Origin: Candidatus Saccharimonadota bacterium
GTDB lineage: Bacteria; Patescibacteriota; Saccharimonadia; Saccharimonadales; Saccharimonadaceae
NCBI GenBank assembly: GCA_017431945.1
Contig: JAFRJZ010000026.1
Location: forward strand, 18,736-82,735
Direction: 5' to 3'
Length of the DNA stretch: 64,000 nucleotides
Both the position numbers and the translations under genes were made by a program. Positions 7,967-16,711 of this stretch are shown one piece after another; positions within the stretch are counted from its first letter, which is position 1; every line of letters starts with the position of its first letter. The notes beneath the pieces were generated by a model that had not been told where the DNA came from, searched no databases, and saw only the letters and a list, made by a program, of their open reading frames with translations.

Positions 7967-8215
7967 ATGAAAAAGATGAAAGAAGTTTTTACTGATAATT
8001 GTCTGTCGCCTTCGTTGCCGCCCACTAATCGTTTTAGCGTGGCACTGGACGATGAACCCGGAAGTGAAGATTTGAGTGATTTTCATTTCTATAACGAAAA
8101 ACTCGAAGAGTCCGAAGAAGAGGTCTTATATAGATTTAAAATATATGTGGCCCCGAATGTTTGTAGAGAATTTACCCTTGTGAAACGCCCCAAAAAACAT
8201 TTGTCATCACACTAG
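7967..8215 (+). CDS. Orphan cassette protein 3 (82 residues, soluble, acidic)
   Basis: A small protein without a family I know and without membrane segments, unlike the other two orphan cassette proteins. The middle is acidic (DDEPGSEDLSD, EKLEESEEE), the end basic (KRPKKH). AGGGAGG lies nine bases before the ATG. The stop TAG again sits in the CTAGAAAGC sequence that mirrors the leader. It appears to be a third, unrelated payload in the same regulatory frame. Confidence 0.7.
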   Translation: MKKMKEVFTDNCLSPSLPPTNRFSVALDDEPGSEDLSDFHFYNEKLEESEEEVLYRFKIYVAPNVCREFTLVKRPKKHLSSH

Positions 8216-8217
8216 AA

Positions 8218-8250
8218 AGCCCCGCCTCGGTCTCACGGCCGGGGCTTTTT
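8218..8250 (+). terminator. Shared-type terminator of orphan cassette 3
   Basis: AGCCCCG and CGGGGCT enclose the GCCTCGGTCT core also seen at 2943 and 4173, followed by TTTTTCTT. Confidence 0.85.
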
Positions 8251-8290
8251 CTTGGCTAAATTGTTGTTGAAGTTGTGTTACAATGAGGGT

Positions 8291-8881
8291 ATGGCAAAGT
8301 TATATTTTCGTTATGGGGCGATGGGATGTGGCAAAACGATGCAACTGTTACAGGTGGCATTTAACTACGAAGAGCGCGGGCACCGAGTCTGCGTGATTAA
8401 ACCACAAACCGATATCAAAAACGGCACTAAATTACTAACTCGTATCGGCCCCGAGCGCGAGACGGATTTTTGTTTTGATCGCGAGACAAATTTGTATGAA
8501 GAAATACGAAAAAATTACGCCAAAGTTGACTGCGTCTTGGTAGATGAAGCGCAGTTTTTGACGCCAACGCAAGCCGACCAATTGATGTTGATTACGGTTA
8601 AACTTCATATTCCGGTAATTGCCTATGGATTGAGGTTAAACTTTCGCCTTAACGACGGCGGGTTTGAGGGGGCGACGAGGTTGTTGCAAATTGCTCATAA
8701 TATCGAGGAACTCAAAACTATTTGCGAATGCGGCCACAAGGCGACCATCAACGCGCGGTTCGTAGATGACAAACTAGCTACTAGTGGTCCCGATGTTTTG
8801 ATTGATGGTACTGATAGCAAGGTTGAATACCGTGCGCTTTGCCCGGTTTGTTATGAGAAGCATCTTGAGGGGGTGCGCTGA
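8291..8881 (+). CDS. tdk: Thymidine kinase (copy 2)
   Basis: Second thymidine kinase, with the same P-loop, VDEAQF and two Cys pairs as copy 1. By eye about 85 percent of residues agree, so the duplication is not recent. I start at ATG 8291, matching copy 1, rather than at the in-frame ATG at 8252. A TACAAT box ends six bases before it. The ORF overlaps the tmk start by one base (TGATG). Confidence 0.93.
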   Translation: MAKLYFRYGAMGCGKTMQLLQVAFNYEERGHRVCVIKPQTDIKNGTKLLTRIGPERETDFCFDRETNLYEEIRKNYAKVDCVLVDEAQFLTPTQADQLMLITVKLHIPVIAYGLRLNFRLNDGGFEGATRLLQIAHNIEELKTICECGHKATINARFVDDKLATSGPDVLIDGTDSKVEYRALCPVCYEKHLEGVR

Positions 8882-9483
8882 TGTATATAGTGATTGAAGG
8901 CCAAGATGGCACCGGCAAATCTACCCAAGCCGAGCTTTTGACTACATATTTCAAAAAACAAGGTAAAGAAGTGGTGATGCTAGAGGAGCCAGATGGTGAT
9001 TTGCCGCAGGCGCATGATTTACATGATATGATTTTGGCGCGCGGCTATCAACTGGAGCCGATCACTAATGTGTTGCTATTTACGGCGGCGCGAGTTGAGT
9101 TGTGGCGCAAAATTGCCGAGCCGGTATTGAAACGTGGTGGTATTGTGATTTCGGCGCGTAATTATTGGTCGACGCTCGCCTATCAAGGTTATGGCGAGGG
9201 AGTGTCGCGGAATAAGATTATTCGCATCACTAAAGATTTGTTGCCTGAGAAATATTTCAAGCCTGATTATGGGTTTATTTTGGTCGTGCCAGATGAAGTG
9301 CGTTTGAAGCGTCAATCGGGGCGTGGCAAAAATACTGAAACTTTTGAGGCCAAACCTGATGCTTTTCAGCAGAAGGTCAACGCCGCTTATCCACGCATTG
9401 CCAAAGATTTTGGTCTAACAGTTATTGACGCTTCGGGAACTATTGAGGAAATCTTTGCTGAAATTAAGCAACATTTAGTTTGA
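8881..9483 (+). CDS. tmk: Thymidylate kinase (copy 2)
   Basis: Second dTMP kinase, 200 residues, translationally coupled to tdk. Walker A GQDGTGKS and the LID-like RQSGRG are kept. As in copy 1, ARNYWS replaces the usual DRYxxS. Both copies look functional, so they may be expressed under different conditions or be a gene-dosage pair. Confidence 0.92.
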   Translation: MYIVIEGQDGTGKSTQAELLTTYFKKQGKEVVMLEEPDGDLPQAHDLHDMILARGYQLEPITNVLLFTAARVELWRKIAEPVLKRGGIVISARNYWSTLAYQGYGEGVSRNKIIRITKDLLPEKYFKPDYGFILVVPDEVRLKRQSGRGKNTETFEAKPDAFQQKVNAAYPRIAKDFGLTVIDASGTIEEIFAEIKQHLV

Positions 9484-9486
9484 TAA

Positions 9487-11001
9487 TTATTTACTAAGTT
9501 TGGTGCGGAGGATTTGCTGGACGGCGGAAGGATTGGCTTGGCCGTGAGATTCTTTCATGACTTGACCGACGAGAAAACCGATGACTTTATCTTGACCAGC
9601 CTTGAAGTCGGCTTGGGCTTTTTGGGTTTCGGGTTTAGCGAGCACAGTGTCGACGATTTTCTCGAGAGCAGCGGTGTCATTTTCTTGGATGACGCCGAGT
9701 TCTTTGGCGATGTCTTTAGTAGATTTGGTTTTCATCTGGGGGTCGAAGAATTTCAAGAAAACTTCTTTGGTAGCGGTAGAGCTGAGTTCTTTATCGGAAT
9801 TCATCTTAACGAGGTCACGGAGTTGAGCTACAGAGGGTAAATCGTTCAGATACTCAGCGGATTTTTCTTCGGCTAGCAAGACTGACGCAAACAAATTCGC
9901 GACTTTTGAGATGATTTGAACATCCTTTCTCGGCACGCTCGCGACGCCCGCCGTCGCGGGGTCGCTCGCTGCTTCTCGTCGTGACTGCGAACGCGCCTCG
10001 AAAGGATGGTTCAAATCATCTAACTCTCCTAATTTTTCCATCAGCGGTTGGTAGTCGAGGAGGATTTCGAGAGTGTCGTGAGGGATGGCGTCAGCGAAGC
10101 GGGCGCGGTAGTCGGATGGCAGTAACGGAAGTGCGGATTTTTCGGTAGCGATATATTCGTCGGACAGATGAATCGGCGGAACATCGGGTTCGGGCATATA
10201 GCGGTAATCTTGAGCCTCTTCCTTGCTGCGTTGAGCGGTAGTCTTGCCAGTATCGTCACTCCAACCGCGAGTTTCCTGTTTGACTTTTTCACCTTTATCT
10301 AGCAACTTGGACTGACGTTGGTATTCATATTCTACAGCACGTTCAACTGAGCGGAAAGAGTTAAGATTCTTAATCTCGGCGCGTGTACCAAGTTCTTTCG
10401 CCCCTTCTGGCGCGAGTGAAATGTTGACATCAAAACGCATATTGCCGTTATAAAGATCACCATAAGTAACTCCAGCGTAAGTCATGATACGCCAGAGCTC
10501 TTTGCAATAATCGCGAGCGTGAGCGGCAGAATGGATGTCGGGCATGGAAACGATTTCAATCAACGGAGTGCCGGCACGATTTAAATCAACTAGCGAGTAA
10601 CTGCCGAAATGGCTGAGTTTGCCAGCATCCTCCTCGAGATGGGCGTGTTCAATGCGTACTTTGGTGCCATCAGGAAGCTCAATAAAGCCAGCACCGATAA
10701 TCGGCTGATAAAGTTGGGAAATCTGATAACCCTTAGGTAAATCTGGGTAATAATAGTGCTTGCGATCAAAGCGAGAAATCGGATTAATCTCAGCGTTCAT
10801 AGCGTGACCAGCACGCACAGCAAAGCGCACCGCTTCGGCATTTAAGCGTGGCAACATCCCCGGCAAAGCATAATCTACCGGCGACACGCAAGAGTTTGGC
10901 TCCTTACCGCGCGCGTCATTGTCAACCTCGCTAAATAATTTGGTCTTGGTGGCTAATTGGACATGACATTCAATACCGATGGTAATTTCGTATTTACTCA
11001 T
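9487..11001 (-). CDS. gatB: Asp/Glu-tRNA amidotransferase subunit B
   Basis: GatB binds tRNA and its misacylated Glu/Asp and, with GatA and GatC, makes Gln-tRNA(Gln) or Asn-tRNA(Asn). The 504-residue protein has the N-terminal signature GIECHVQLATKTKLF and the C-terminal YqeY-like helical part ending in NPSAVQQILRTKL. A palindromic element (9910-10020) adds about 30 Arg/Ala/Ser-rich residues between the catalytic and tail domains without breaking the frame. The gene follows the 11001 gene, with stop and start touching. Confidence 0.95.
   Translation of the reverse strand: MSKYEITIGIECHVQLATKTKLFSEVDNDARGKEPNSCVSPVDYALPGMLPRLNAEAVRFAVRAGHAMNAEINPISRFDRKHYYYPDLPKGYQISQLYQPIIGAGFIELPDGTKVRIEHAHLEEDAGKLSHFGSYSLVDLNRAGTPLIEIVSMPDIHSAAHARDYCKELWRIMTYAGVTYGDLYNGNMRFDVNISLAPEGAKELGTRAEIKNLNSFRSVERAVEYEYQRQSKLLDKGEKVKQETRGWSDDTGKTTAQRSKEEAQDYRYMPEPDVPPIHLSDEYIATEKSALPLLPSDYRARFADAIPHDTLEILLDYQPLMEKLGELDDLNHPFEARSQSRREAASDPATAGVASVPRKDVQIISKVANLFASVLLAEEKSAEYLNDLPSVAQLRDLVKMNSDKELSSTATKEVFLKFFDPQMKTKSTKDIAKELGVIQENDTAALEKIVDTVLAKPETQKAQADFKAGQDKVIGFLVGQVMKESHGQANPSAVQQILRTKLSK
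9910..10020. repeat. In-frame palindromic element in gatB
   Basis: The outer arms 9910-9928 and 10001-10020 are inverted copies that differ by one base insertion; each contains GATGATTTGAAC or its complement. The core starts CGGCACGCTCGC and ends CGCCTCG, as in gatA and uvrB. On the coding strand it is fully open. Confidence 0.85.
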
Positions 11002-11420
11002 TAGATGGCTCCTAGGTCTTTAAGGGCTTGGTAGAACGAATTTAGAGCACGCTTAGCCTGCAAATATTCAACAGAAAAACCATGCTCATGGGCAATCTGA
11101 TTGCGAAGTTTATGCGCGTGCCAAACGGCGTTTAACTGGGTAAATTTTCCACTACTACGTTTAAGGCGTTCGCCCATATTTTTGCCAGGAGTGCCCATTT
11201 CGCGCAGAGCCTTGTCGAGTAATTTGTCGGCCTCAACCACCGACATATTGTAAGTAGCGGGATTGTCTTTGACGAGAGAATTTTCGATTTTGAGCCAATC
11301 GCTCTGATACTTGGCGGTATTAAAAACGTGGCCACGTTTTTGAGTCATTAAAATTGATACAAAAATCAAAATGCCAACAATGAGGACCGCAATTAAGAGA
11401 AACCAAACCGAGATATTCAC
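11001..11420 (-). CDS. Membrane-anchored HEPN-like hypothetical protein in the gat operon
   Basis: A 139-residue protein with one N-terminal membrane segment (about residues 5-25) and a cytoplasmic helical domain. The sequence KLRNQIAHEHG contains an R-x4-H arrangement like that of HEPN domains, but no catalytic role can be claimed. It overlaps gatA by four bases and gatB by one, so it is part of the gatC-gatA-x-gatB operon. I do not recognise a named family. Confidence 0.6.
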   Translation of the reverse strand: MNISVWFLLIAVLIVGILIFVSILMTQKRGHVFNTAKYQSDWLKIENSLVKDNPATYNMSVVEADKLLDKALREMGTPGKNMGERLKRSSGKFTQLNAVWHAHKLRNQIAHEHGFSVEYLQAKRALNSFYQALKDLGAI

Positions 11421-12871
11421 ATTAACTCCTTTGAAAGTTCAATTAGATTAGCATCGCTGCGGCGAGGGCCGATGAGCTGAAGGCCGAGGGGGAGATTGTC
11501 TTTAGTGGTGCCAGCAGGAATGGTGAGTGCAGGCAGGCCAGCGAGATTAATTGGGGTAGACATGACGTCTTCAAGATACATGGCGACGGGGTCATTGACC
11601 TTTTCACCGAGCTTGAAGGGCGGATTTGGCGCTACTGGCGTCAATATAAAATCACATTTTTCAAAAGCTTTGGCATATTCTTCGATAATCAGGGTGCGGA
11701 CTTTTTGAGCTTTGAGATAATAAGCATCATAAAAACCAGAGCTAAGGACGAAATTGCCAATCATAATACGGCGCTTGTTTTCGGCCATGAAACCTTCGTT
11801 GCGGGTGTTGGCGTAGACGTCGTCGAGATTCTTGACTTTGTCGGAGCGGAAACCGTAGCGGACGCCGTCGTGGCGGCTGAGATTGCTAGAAATTTCGGCA
11901 GGGACGACGATGTAATAGACTGCGAGTGCGTATTTGAGCATTGGCATGTCGAGCTCAATGATTTCGTGACCCTTTTGCTTTAATTGCTCTACTTTGTCTT
12001 TGAGTGCTTGGCGAATCTCGGGATGAACCGTATCGTTATCGAAATCCTTGATAGCGCCAACACGAATACTGGATGATTTTCGGCACGCTCGCTCGGGCCC
12101 GTCGTTACGGGCCTCGCTCGCTATGTTGCGCTCCCCGTCGGGCGCAAAATACCTCAAATCATCAGTATTCGTGTTGTAAAAGTCCGGCAAGGTGGTCATG
12201 TCGTACGGGTCTTGGCCGGCGCAGATGGACATGAGGAGGTCCATATCCTCGGGAGTGCGAGTGAGGAAACCGATGCTGTCGGTGCTGGAAGCCATCGCCA
12301 CGATGCCATAACGCGATACGGCGCCGTAGGTAGGCTTGAGGCCGTAAATGCCGTTAAAGGCAGCAGGCTGGCGGATGGAACCACCAGTGTCGGTACCAGT
12401 AGCAAACGGAACAATATCAAGAGCGACTGCGACGGCAGAGCCGCCACTAGATCCACCGGCGACGCGAGTTTGATCGGCGGAGTTCAAAGTCGGGCCATAG
12501 TAAGAATTTTCGGTGGAAGAGCCATGGGCAAAAGCATCCAGATTAGTGCGGCCGACCAAAATTGCGCCCTCGGCTTCGAGCTTTTTGATTACCGTCGCGG
12601 TAACGGGGCTAACAAAACCTTCCAAAATGTGAGCTGAGGCGGTAGTACTACCTACGGGTGCGAGAAAATTGTCTTTAATAGCGAACGGCACACCAGCCAA
12701 ACGGCCGACGTTTTCACCTTTTTTGATGCGCTTATCAATTTCGGCGGCTTTTTTCAAAGCATTTTCATTGTCTAGGAAATTAAATACATGATAATCGGCG
12801 AATTTCTGAGCTTTTTTCAAAGCTTCTTCAACCAAACTGACAGCAGTAGTATTTTTATCAGCAATCTTCAT
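11417..12871 (-). CDS. gatA: Glu-tRNA(Gln) amidotransferase subunit A
   Basis: Glutaminase/amidase subunit that releases ammonia from glutamine for transamidation. The amidase-signature triad is visible: Lys66 (AIKDNF), Ser141 (GGSSGGS) and Ser165 (TGGSIRQP). Length is 484 residues. A palindromic element at 12058-12176 replaces or extends the segment before IRVGAIKDF with about 30 extra residues. The start at 12871 shares one base with the gatC stop. Confidence 0.96.
   Translation of the reverse strand: MKIADKNTTAVSLVEEALKKAQKFADYHVFNFLDNENALKKAAEIDKRIKKGENVGRLAGVPFAIKDNFLAPVGSTTASAHILEGFVSPVTATVIKKLEAEGAILVGRTNLDAFAHGSSTENSYYGPTLNSADQTRVAGGSSGGSAVAVALDIVPFATGTDTGGSIRQPAAFNGIYGLKPTYGAVSRYGIVAMASSTDSIGFLTRTPEDMDLLMSICAGQDPYDMTTLPDFYNTNTDDLRYFAPDGERNIASEARNDGPERACRKSSSIRVGAIKDFDNDTVHPEIRQALKDKVEQLKQKGHEIIELDMPMLKYALAVYYIVVPAEISSNLSRHDGVRYGFRSDKVKNLDDVYANTRNEGFMAENKRRIMIGNFVLSSGFYDAYYLKAQKVRTLIIEEYAKAFEKCDFILTPVAPNPPFKLGEKVNDPVAMYLEDVMSTPINLAGLPALTIPAGTTKDNLPLGLQLIGPRRSDANLIELSKELM
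12058..12176. repeat. In-frame palindromic element in gatA
   Basis: Arms 12058-12079 and 12156-12176 match over 21 bases with one bulge; both spell CAACACGAATACTG plus ATGATTT, one inverted. The core has CGGCACGCTCGCTCGG, an inner CCCGT/ACGGG hairpin and GTTGCGCTC. It encodes a peptide with DGxxxACRKS, also encoded by the uvrB element. Confidence 0.88.
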
Positions 12872-13158
12872 TACAAAACCTTTGGTACTTTAATTTGATT
12901 ATCTTGTTGTTCTTTGGTCAAAGCGAGGAGTTGCTCGCGGTCGGCTTCTTGGGGTTGAATTTCGTCAGGACGCCAGACATTTTCCATCTCAAAAACTTGA
13001 TAGGTCGGCTCTACGCCTTTGACATCTAGCTCATCTAATTGTGAAATATATTTAATGATGTTTTCGAGGTCTGTACCCAGACTTTTGGCCTCCTCATCAG
13101 AGAGCGAAAAATTGGAAAGTTGAGCTAAATGATTAATTTCCTCGCGTGTAATTTTCAT
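12871..13158 (-). CDS. gatC: Glu-tRNA(Gln) amidotransferase subunit C
   Basis: A 95-residue subunit that stabilises GatA on GatB. The pattern ITREEINHLAQLSNFSLSDEE, then LENIIKYISQLDELDVKGVEPTYQVFEMENVWRPDE, is typical. It is the first gene of the operon. A TATAAT box lies only seven bases upstream of the ATG, so the operon message may be leaderless. Confidence 0.94.
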   Translation of the reverse strand: MKITREEINHLAQLSNFSLSDEEAKSLGTDLENIIKYISQLDELDVKGVEPTYQVFEMENVWRPDEIQPQEADREQLLALTKEQQDNQIKVPKVL

Positions 13159-13214
13159 CTTTATTATTATAGCACAGAAATAGTCGTAATAGATAGATTT
13201 TATGATTGATTTTG

Positions 13215-15290
13215 TTATTTTTTATGGTCTTTAAGCTCAGCAATTTGGTCGCGCAAAAGCGCGGCGCGTTCAAAATCAAGGTTGGCGGCGGCAAGTTGCA
13301 TTTGAGATGTAAGTTCTTTAATAAGTGATGGAAACTCTTCGGGGGGCACGCGCCTTAAATCAAGTTTGGTAGCTTGTTCTTTTTCAGGAATGACTGCCCG
13401 CAAGCCTTTGCTAACTTCGCGCTGAATTGATTTAGGCGTAATATGGTGCTCGCGATTATAAGTTTGTTGAATCTCGCGACGACGATTAGTCTCAGAAATC
13501 GCGCGCTCCATAGATTCGGTGATATTATCGGCGTACATAATGACTTTACCCTCGACATGACGAGCAGCGCGGCCGATAGTCTGAATCAGCGCCGATTCGC
13601 TACGCAAAAAGCCTTCTTTGTCTGCGTCGAGAATTGCCACTAGTGAAACTTCAGGTAAGTCCAAACCCTCACGCAACAGATTAATGCCCACTAGCACATC
13701 ATAAACGCCGGCGCGGAGGTCGCGCAAAATATCACCGCGCTCGAGAGTATCAATATCGGAGTGGATATAAGCAGTCTTGACGCCGCGTTCTTGCAGATGC
13801 TCGGTAAGATCTTCGGCCATGCGTTTGGTGAGAGTAGTAATGAGTACGCGCTGATGCTTAGCGATGCGCTGGTCGATCTCTTCCATAAGATTATCAATTT
13901 GACCGTTACTAGAGCGCACTTCGACCTCGGGGTCGAGTAGACCGGTAGGGCGAATTACTTGCTCGACCGGCTGAGGCGAATGTTCTAATTCGTATTTCCC
14001 TGGTGTAGCTGAAACATAAATAATTTGATTTAGACGTTCATCGAACTCAGTAAAAGTGAGCGGACGATTATCAAGGGCACTAGGCAAGCGGAAGCCGTGT
14101 TCTACTAGAGTAGTTTTGCGAGCATGGTCGCCATTAAACATACCTCGCACCTGCGGAATGGTCATGTGTGATTCGTCTATTATAAGTAGAAAATCTTTTG
14201 GAAAAAAGTCAAGGAGAGTGTAGGGTGGCTCGCCTTCCGCCCGACCTTCAAGATGGCGCGAATAGTTTTCAATTCCCTTGACCATGCCGGTGTTTTCTAA
14301 CATTTCAAGGTCGTATTTGGTGCGTTGCGAGAGGCGTTGTGCTTCTAGGTATTTGCGATTGTCATTGAAAAATTGCAAACGGTCTTTGAATTCAGCTTCG
14401 ATATTGACCAGTGCGCGTTCCATGTCTTCTTGTGGTGTAGCGTAGTGGGTGTTGGGAAAAATGTGGATGTGGTCGGGCTTTTCGCGGAGTTCAAAAGTGA
14501 GGGGATGGACGATTTTGACTTCACGGAGTTCATCAAAATCAAATTCAAAACGATAGGCGTGTTCGCCGTTGGCGGGAAAGAGGTCGATGGTGTCGCCATG
14601 GACGCGGAAGTTGCCACGCTCGAACGCTAAGTCGTTGCGATGGTACTGCATCGTCACCAAGGCCTTGATGAGATCTGATTGGGTTAAAACAATTGATTTT
14701 CGGCACGCTTCGTCGCGCCCGTCTTCACGGGGCTCCTCGCTAACTTGCTCCCAGCCGGTCGCAAAATGCCTCGAATCAATCATTTTAACCCACCTATTTT
14801 CCTTCTTCCATAACGGCAAGGACATTGCGGTGTAGTGGGCGGGGGAGCCGATGCCGTAGATGCAAGAGACACTGGCGACTACGATGACATCATTACGAGT
14901 CAGCAGAGCTTCGGTGGCACCATGACGCAAGCGGTCGATTTCTTCATTAATCGCCGAATCCTTTTCAATATAAGTATCGGTGCTAGCAATATAGGCCTCA
15001 GGCTGATAATAGTCAAAATAAGAGACGAAGAAATGCACTTCATTGTCAGGGAAAAATTCACGAAATTCGGAATAGAGTTGAGCAGCGAGAGTCTTATTGT
15101 GCGCCAATACCAGCGTCGGGCGCTGAGTCTGCTCGATGATATTGGCCATAGTAAAAGTTTTGCCCGAGCCAGTGACGCCGAGCAAAGTTTGTTCACGCTC
15201 GCCAAATTTAATACCGTCTACTAGCTGTTTGATAGCGGTAGGTTGGTCGCCAGATGGGCGGTATTTACTCTGGAGTTTGAACTTTGGCAT
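13215..15290 (-). CDS. uvrB: Excinuclease ABC subunit B
   Basis: Damage-verifying helicase-like subunit of nucleotide excision repair. Visible are Walker A GVTGSGKT (38-45), the [11 protein letters not shown] beta-hairpin, [10 protein letters not shown] (DEAD-type box), the [17 protein letters not shown] region and a C-terminal UVR motif ([13 protein letters not shown]). A palindromic element at 14680-14792 inserts about 35 residues in the region before [11 protein letters not shown]. The rest is intact, with normal family length. Confidence 0.96.
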   Translation of the reverse strand: MPKFKLQSKYRPSGDQPTAIKQLVDGIKFGEREQTLLGVTGSGKTFTMANIIEQTQRPTLVLAHNKTLAAQLYSEFREFFPDNEVHFFVSYFDYYQPEAYIASTDTYIEKDSAINEEIDRLRHGATEALLTRNDVIVVASVSCIYGIGSPAHYTAMSLPLWKKENRWVKMIDSRHFATGWEQVSEEPREDGRDEACRKSIVLTQSDLIKALVTMQYHRNDLAFERGNFRVHGDTIDLFPANGEHAYRFEFDFDELREVKIVHPLTFELREKPDHIHIFPNTHYATPQEDMERALVNIEAEFKDRLQFFNDNRKYLEAQRLSQRTKYDLEMLENTGMVKGIENYSRHLEGRAEGEPPYTLLDFFPKDFLLIIDESHMTIPQVRGMFNGDHARKTTLVEHGFRLPSALDNRPLTFTEFDERLNQIIYVSATPGKYELEHSPQPVEQVIRPTGLLDPEVEVRSSNGQIDNLMEEIDQRIAKHQRVLITTLTKRMAEDLTEHLQERGVKTAYIHSDIDTLERGDILRDLRAGVYDVLVGINLLREGLDLPEVSLVAILDADKEGFLRSESALIQTIGRAARHVEGKVIMYADNITESMERAISETNRRREIQQTYNREHHITPKSIQREVSKGLRAVIPEKEQATKLDLRRVPPEEFPSLIKELTSQMQLAAANLDFERAALLRDQIAELKDHKK
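14680..14792. repeat. In-frame palindromic element in uvrB
   Basis: Arms 14680-14698 and 14774-14792 agree at 17 of 19 positions as inverted copies (TGGGTTAAAA...ATTGATT). The core begins CGGCACGCTTCG and ends GCAAAATGCCTCGAATC, very close to the gatA element. Frame and peptide (DGxxxEACRKS) match gatA. Confidence 0.88.
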
Positions 15291-15298
15291 AATGTTTT

Positions 15299-15327
15299 AT
15301 TATATCACAGATTACTAATTTTGTCAA
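15299..15327 (-). promoter_or_regulatory. Consensus promoter of uvrB, near-leaderless
   Basis: TTGACA, a 17-base spacer and TATAAT; the -10 ends eight bases before the ATG at 15290, leaving no room for a Shine-Dalgarno sequence. Confidence 0.8.
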
Positions 15328-15342
15328 TCGCCATACAACTGA

Positions 15343-16050
15343 CTAGATGCCGGGATTATCGCGCGTGCCAAAACCGTCGTAGTAATTATCAGAAATCTTG
15401 GGGTGACCGACCTTGTTGGCGGCAGCAATAATCTCAGCGGGGTCGTCGGTGAGTCTACAAATAGTAGTGTCATGCGGGGCAATAAATTTACCCTTGACTA
15501 GTTGATTAGCAATGTAGCGCTCAAAGGGGCGCCAGAAACTTTTACCAAAGAGATGAACTGGCATCTTAGGCATCTTGCCCTCTTGAATCAGTACTAGTAC
15601 CTCAGTAAGCTCATCTAGCGTGCCAAAACCGCCCGGGAAAAACACATAGGCTTTGGATGCCATCACCAGCATCACTTTGCGGGAGAAGAAATATTTAAAC
15701 TCAATAGAGTCAGTGAGATAGGGATTAGTGTTTTGCTCGTGCGGAAGAACGATATTGAAGCCGATTGAGCGGCCGCCGTATTCGTAAGCACCGCGGTTGG
15801 CGGCTTCCATGATGCCAGGGCCACCGCCGGTGATCACAGCGTGACCGTTCTGGGCGAGTAACTGTCCGACTTCGCGAGCTTTGGCGTAGTATTTATCATC
15901 TTCGCCAATACGAGCAGAGCCAAAAATCGTCACGCCTTGGGCAAAGGTATGGAGCTCTTTAAAACCTTTTTCAAAATCTTTACCATAAGCAGTGGCGCGT
16001 TCAATATCGGCAATCGTATAATCTTTAAAAATGTTTGGATCTATAGACAT
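15343..16050 (-). CDS. LOG-family nucleotide-processing protein
   Basis: A 235-residue Rossmann protein with GGGPGIMEAANRGA and PGGFGTLDEL, the two signatures of the LOG/TIGR00730 family. Characterised members cleave nucleoside 5'-monophosphates (cytokinin riboside type) to base and ribose 5-phosphate. It sits directly behind rpe, rpiB and gap, so a role in ribose-phosphate recovery is plausible. Older annotations as lysine decarboxylase are not supported. Confidence 0.85.
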   Translation of the reverse strand: MSIDPNIFKDYTIADIERATAYGKDFEKGFKELHTFAQGVTIFGSARIGEDDKYYAKAREVGQLLAQNGHAVITGGGPGIMEAANRGAYEYGGRSIGFNIVLPHEQNTNPYLTDSIEFKYFFSRKVMLVMASKAYVFFPGGFGTLDELTEVLVLIQEGKMPKMPVHLFGKSFWRPFERYIANQLVKGKFIAPHDTTICRLTDDPAEIIAAANKVGHPKISDNYYDGFGTRDNPGI

Positions 16051-16059
16051 ATTTCCTCC

Positions 16060-16710
16060 TTAACTTAATACCACACCGCGCTTATCGGCCTCGGCGATTA
16101 GGGCTTTATAGATGGCGGGGCGCTCGGTGGAATTGGTAATAGCACTGCCAACATTAATTACATCAACATCGGAATGGGCGATGGCGCGAATGTTACTGAG
16201 ATTGACACCGCCATCCCAGCCGATTTCAACATTTTTGTTAATTGAGCGAACAATGGGGATTTTCTCAATTTGGAGCATATCGGCAGTACCACCTTGCTTG
16301 CCAAGGTCGCCAGCAAAAATCAAGACATGGTCAGAAGCGTTGATGGTTTCCTTGACGCGCCCTGGATAGGTGCTTTTTAATAAGGCCACGCCGACTTTGA
16401 TGCCAGCGTTGCGAAGTTGCTCCATGATGGGAATTAAATCTTCCTCAACTTCAGCGTGAAAAATCACCAGTGATGGTTTTAATTTAAGGAGAGCAGGTAG
16501 ATGTTCGGAGGGCTTGGCGACCATCATGTGAAGGTCGGTCTCCCATTCGCGGGGCCACCAAGTAGAAAAATCGGGGATGGTGGCGGGCTGAGCAAAAACA
16601 CCGTCAGCAATATCAATTTGAACGCGACGTGTAAAAGTGTTGAAAGATTCAACCAGAGCGCGATATTCGTTGGTGTCGGTGGTAAGAATAGTAGGAACTA
16701 TAGTAGCCAT
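16060..16710 (-). CDS. rpe: Ribulose-phosphate 3-epimerase
   Basis: Interconverts ribulose 5-phosphate and xylulose 5-phosphate in the non-oxidative pentose-phosphate route. The 216-residue TIM barrel shows QIDIADGVF, DLHMMVAKP and EIGWDGGVN followed by DVINVGSAI, which carry metal and phosphate ligands. It lies two bases from rpiB and in line with gap. Confidence 0.9.
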   Translation of the reverse strand: MATIVPTILTTDTNEYRALVESFNTFTRRVQIDIADGVFAQPATIPDFSTWWPREWETDLHMMVAKPSEHLPALLKLKPSLVIFHAEVEEDLIPIMEQLRNAGIKVGVALLKSTYPGRVKETINASDHVLIFAGDLGKQGGTADMLQIEKIPIVRSINKNVEIGWDGGVNLSNIRAIAHSDVDVINVGSAITNSTERPAIYKALIAEADKRGVVLS

Positions 16711-16711
16711 A

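Noticed and set aside
1177..9483. tdk-tmk duplication as assembly artefact
   Set aside because: The copies differ at roughly 15 percent of residues and have different flanks.
12212..12637. 141-codon ORF antisense to gatA
   Set aside because: Antisense shadow inside a conserved gene.
15343..16050. Lysine decarboxylase
   Set aside because: PGGFGTLDEL defines the LOG family, which has no PLP site.
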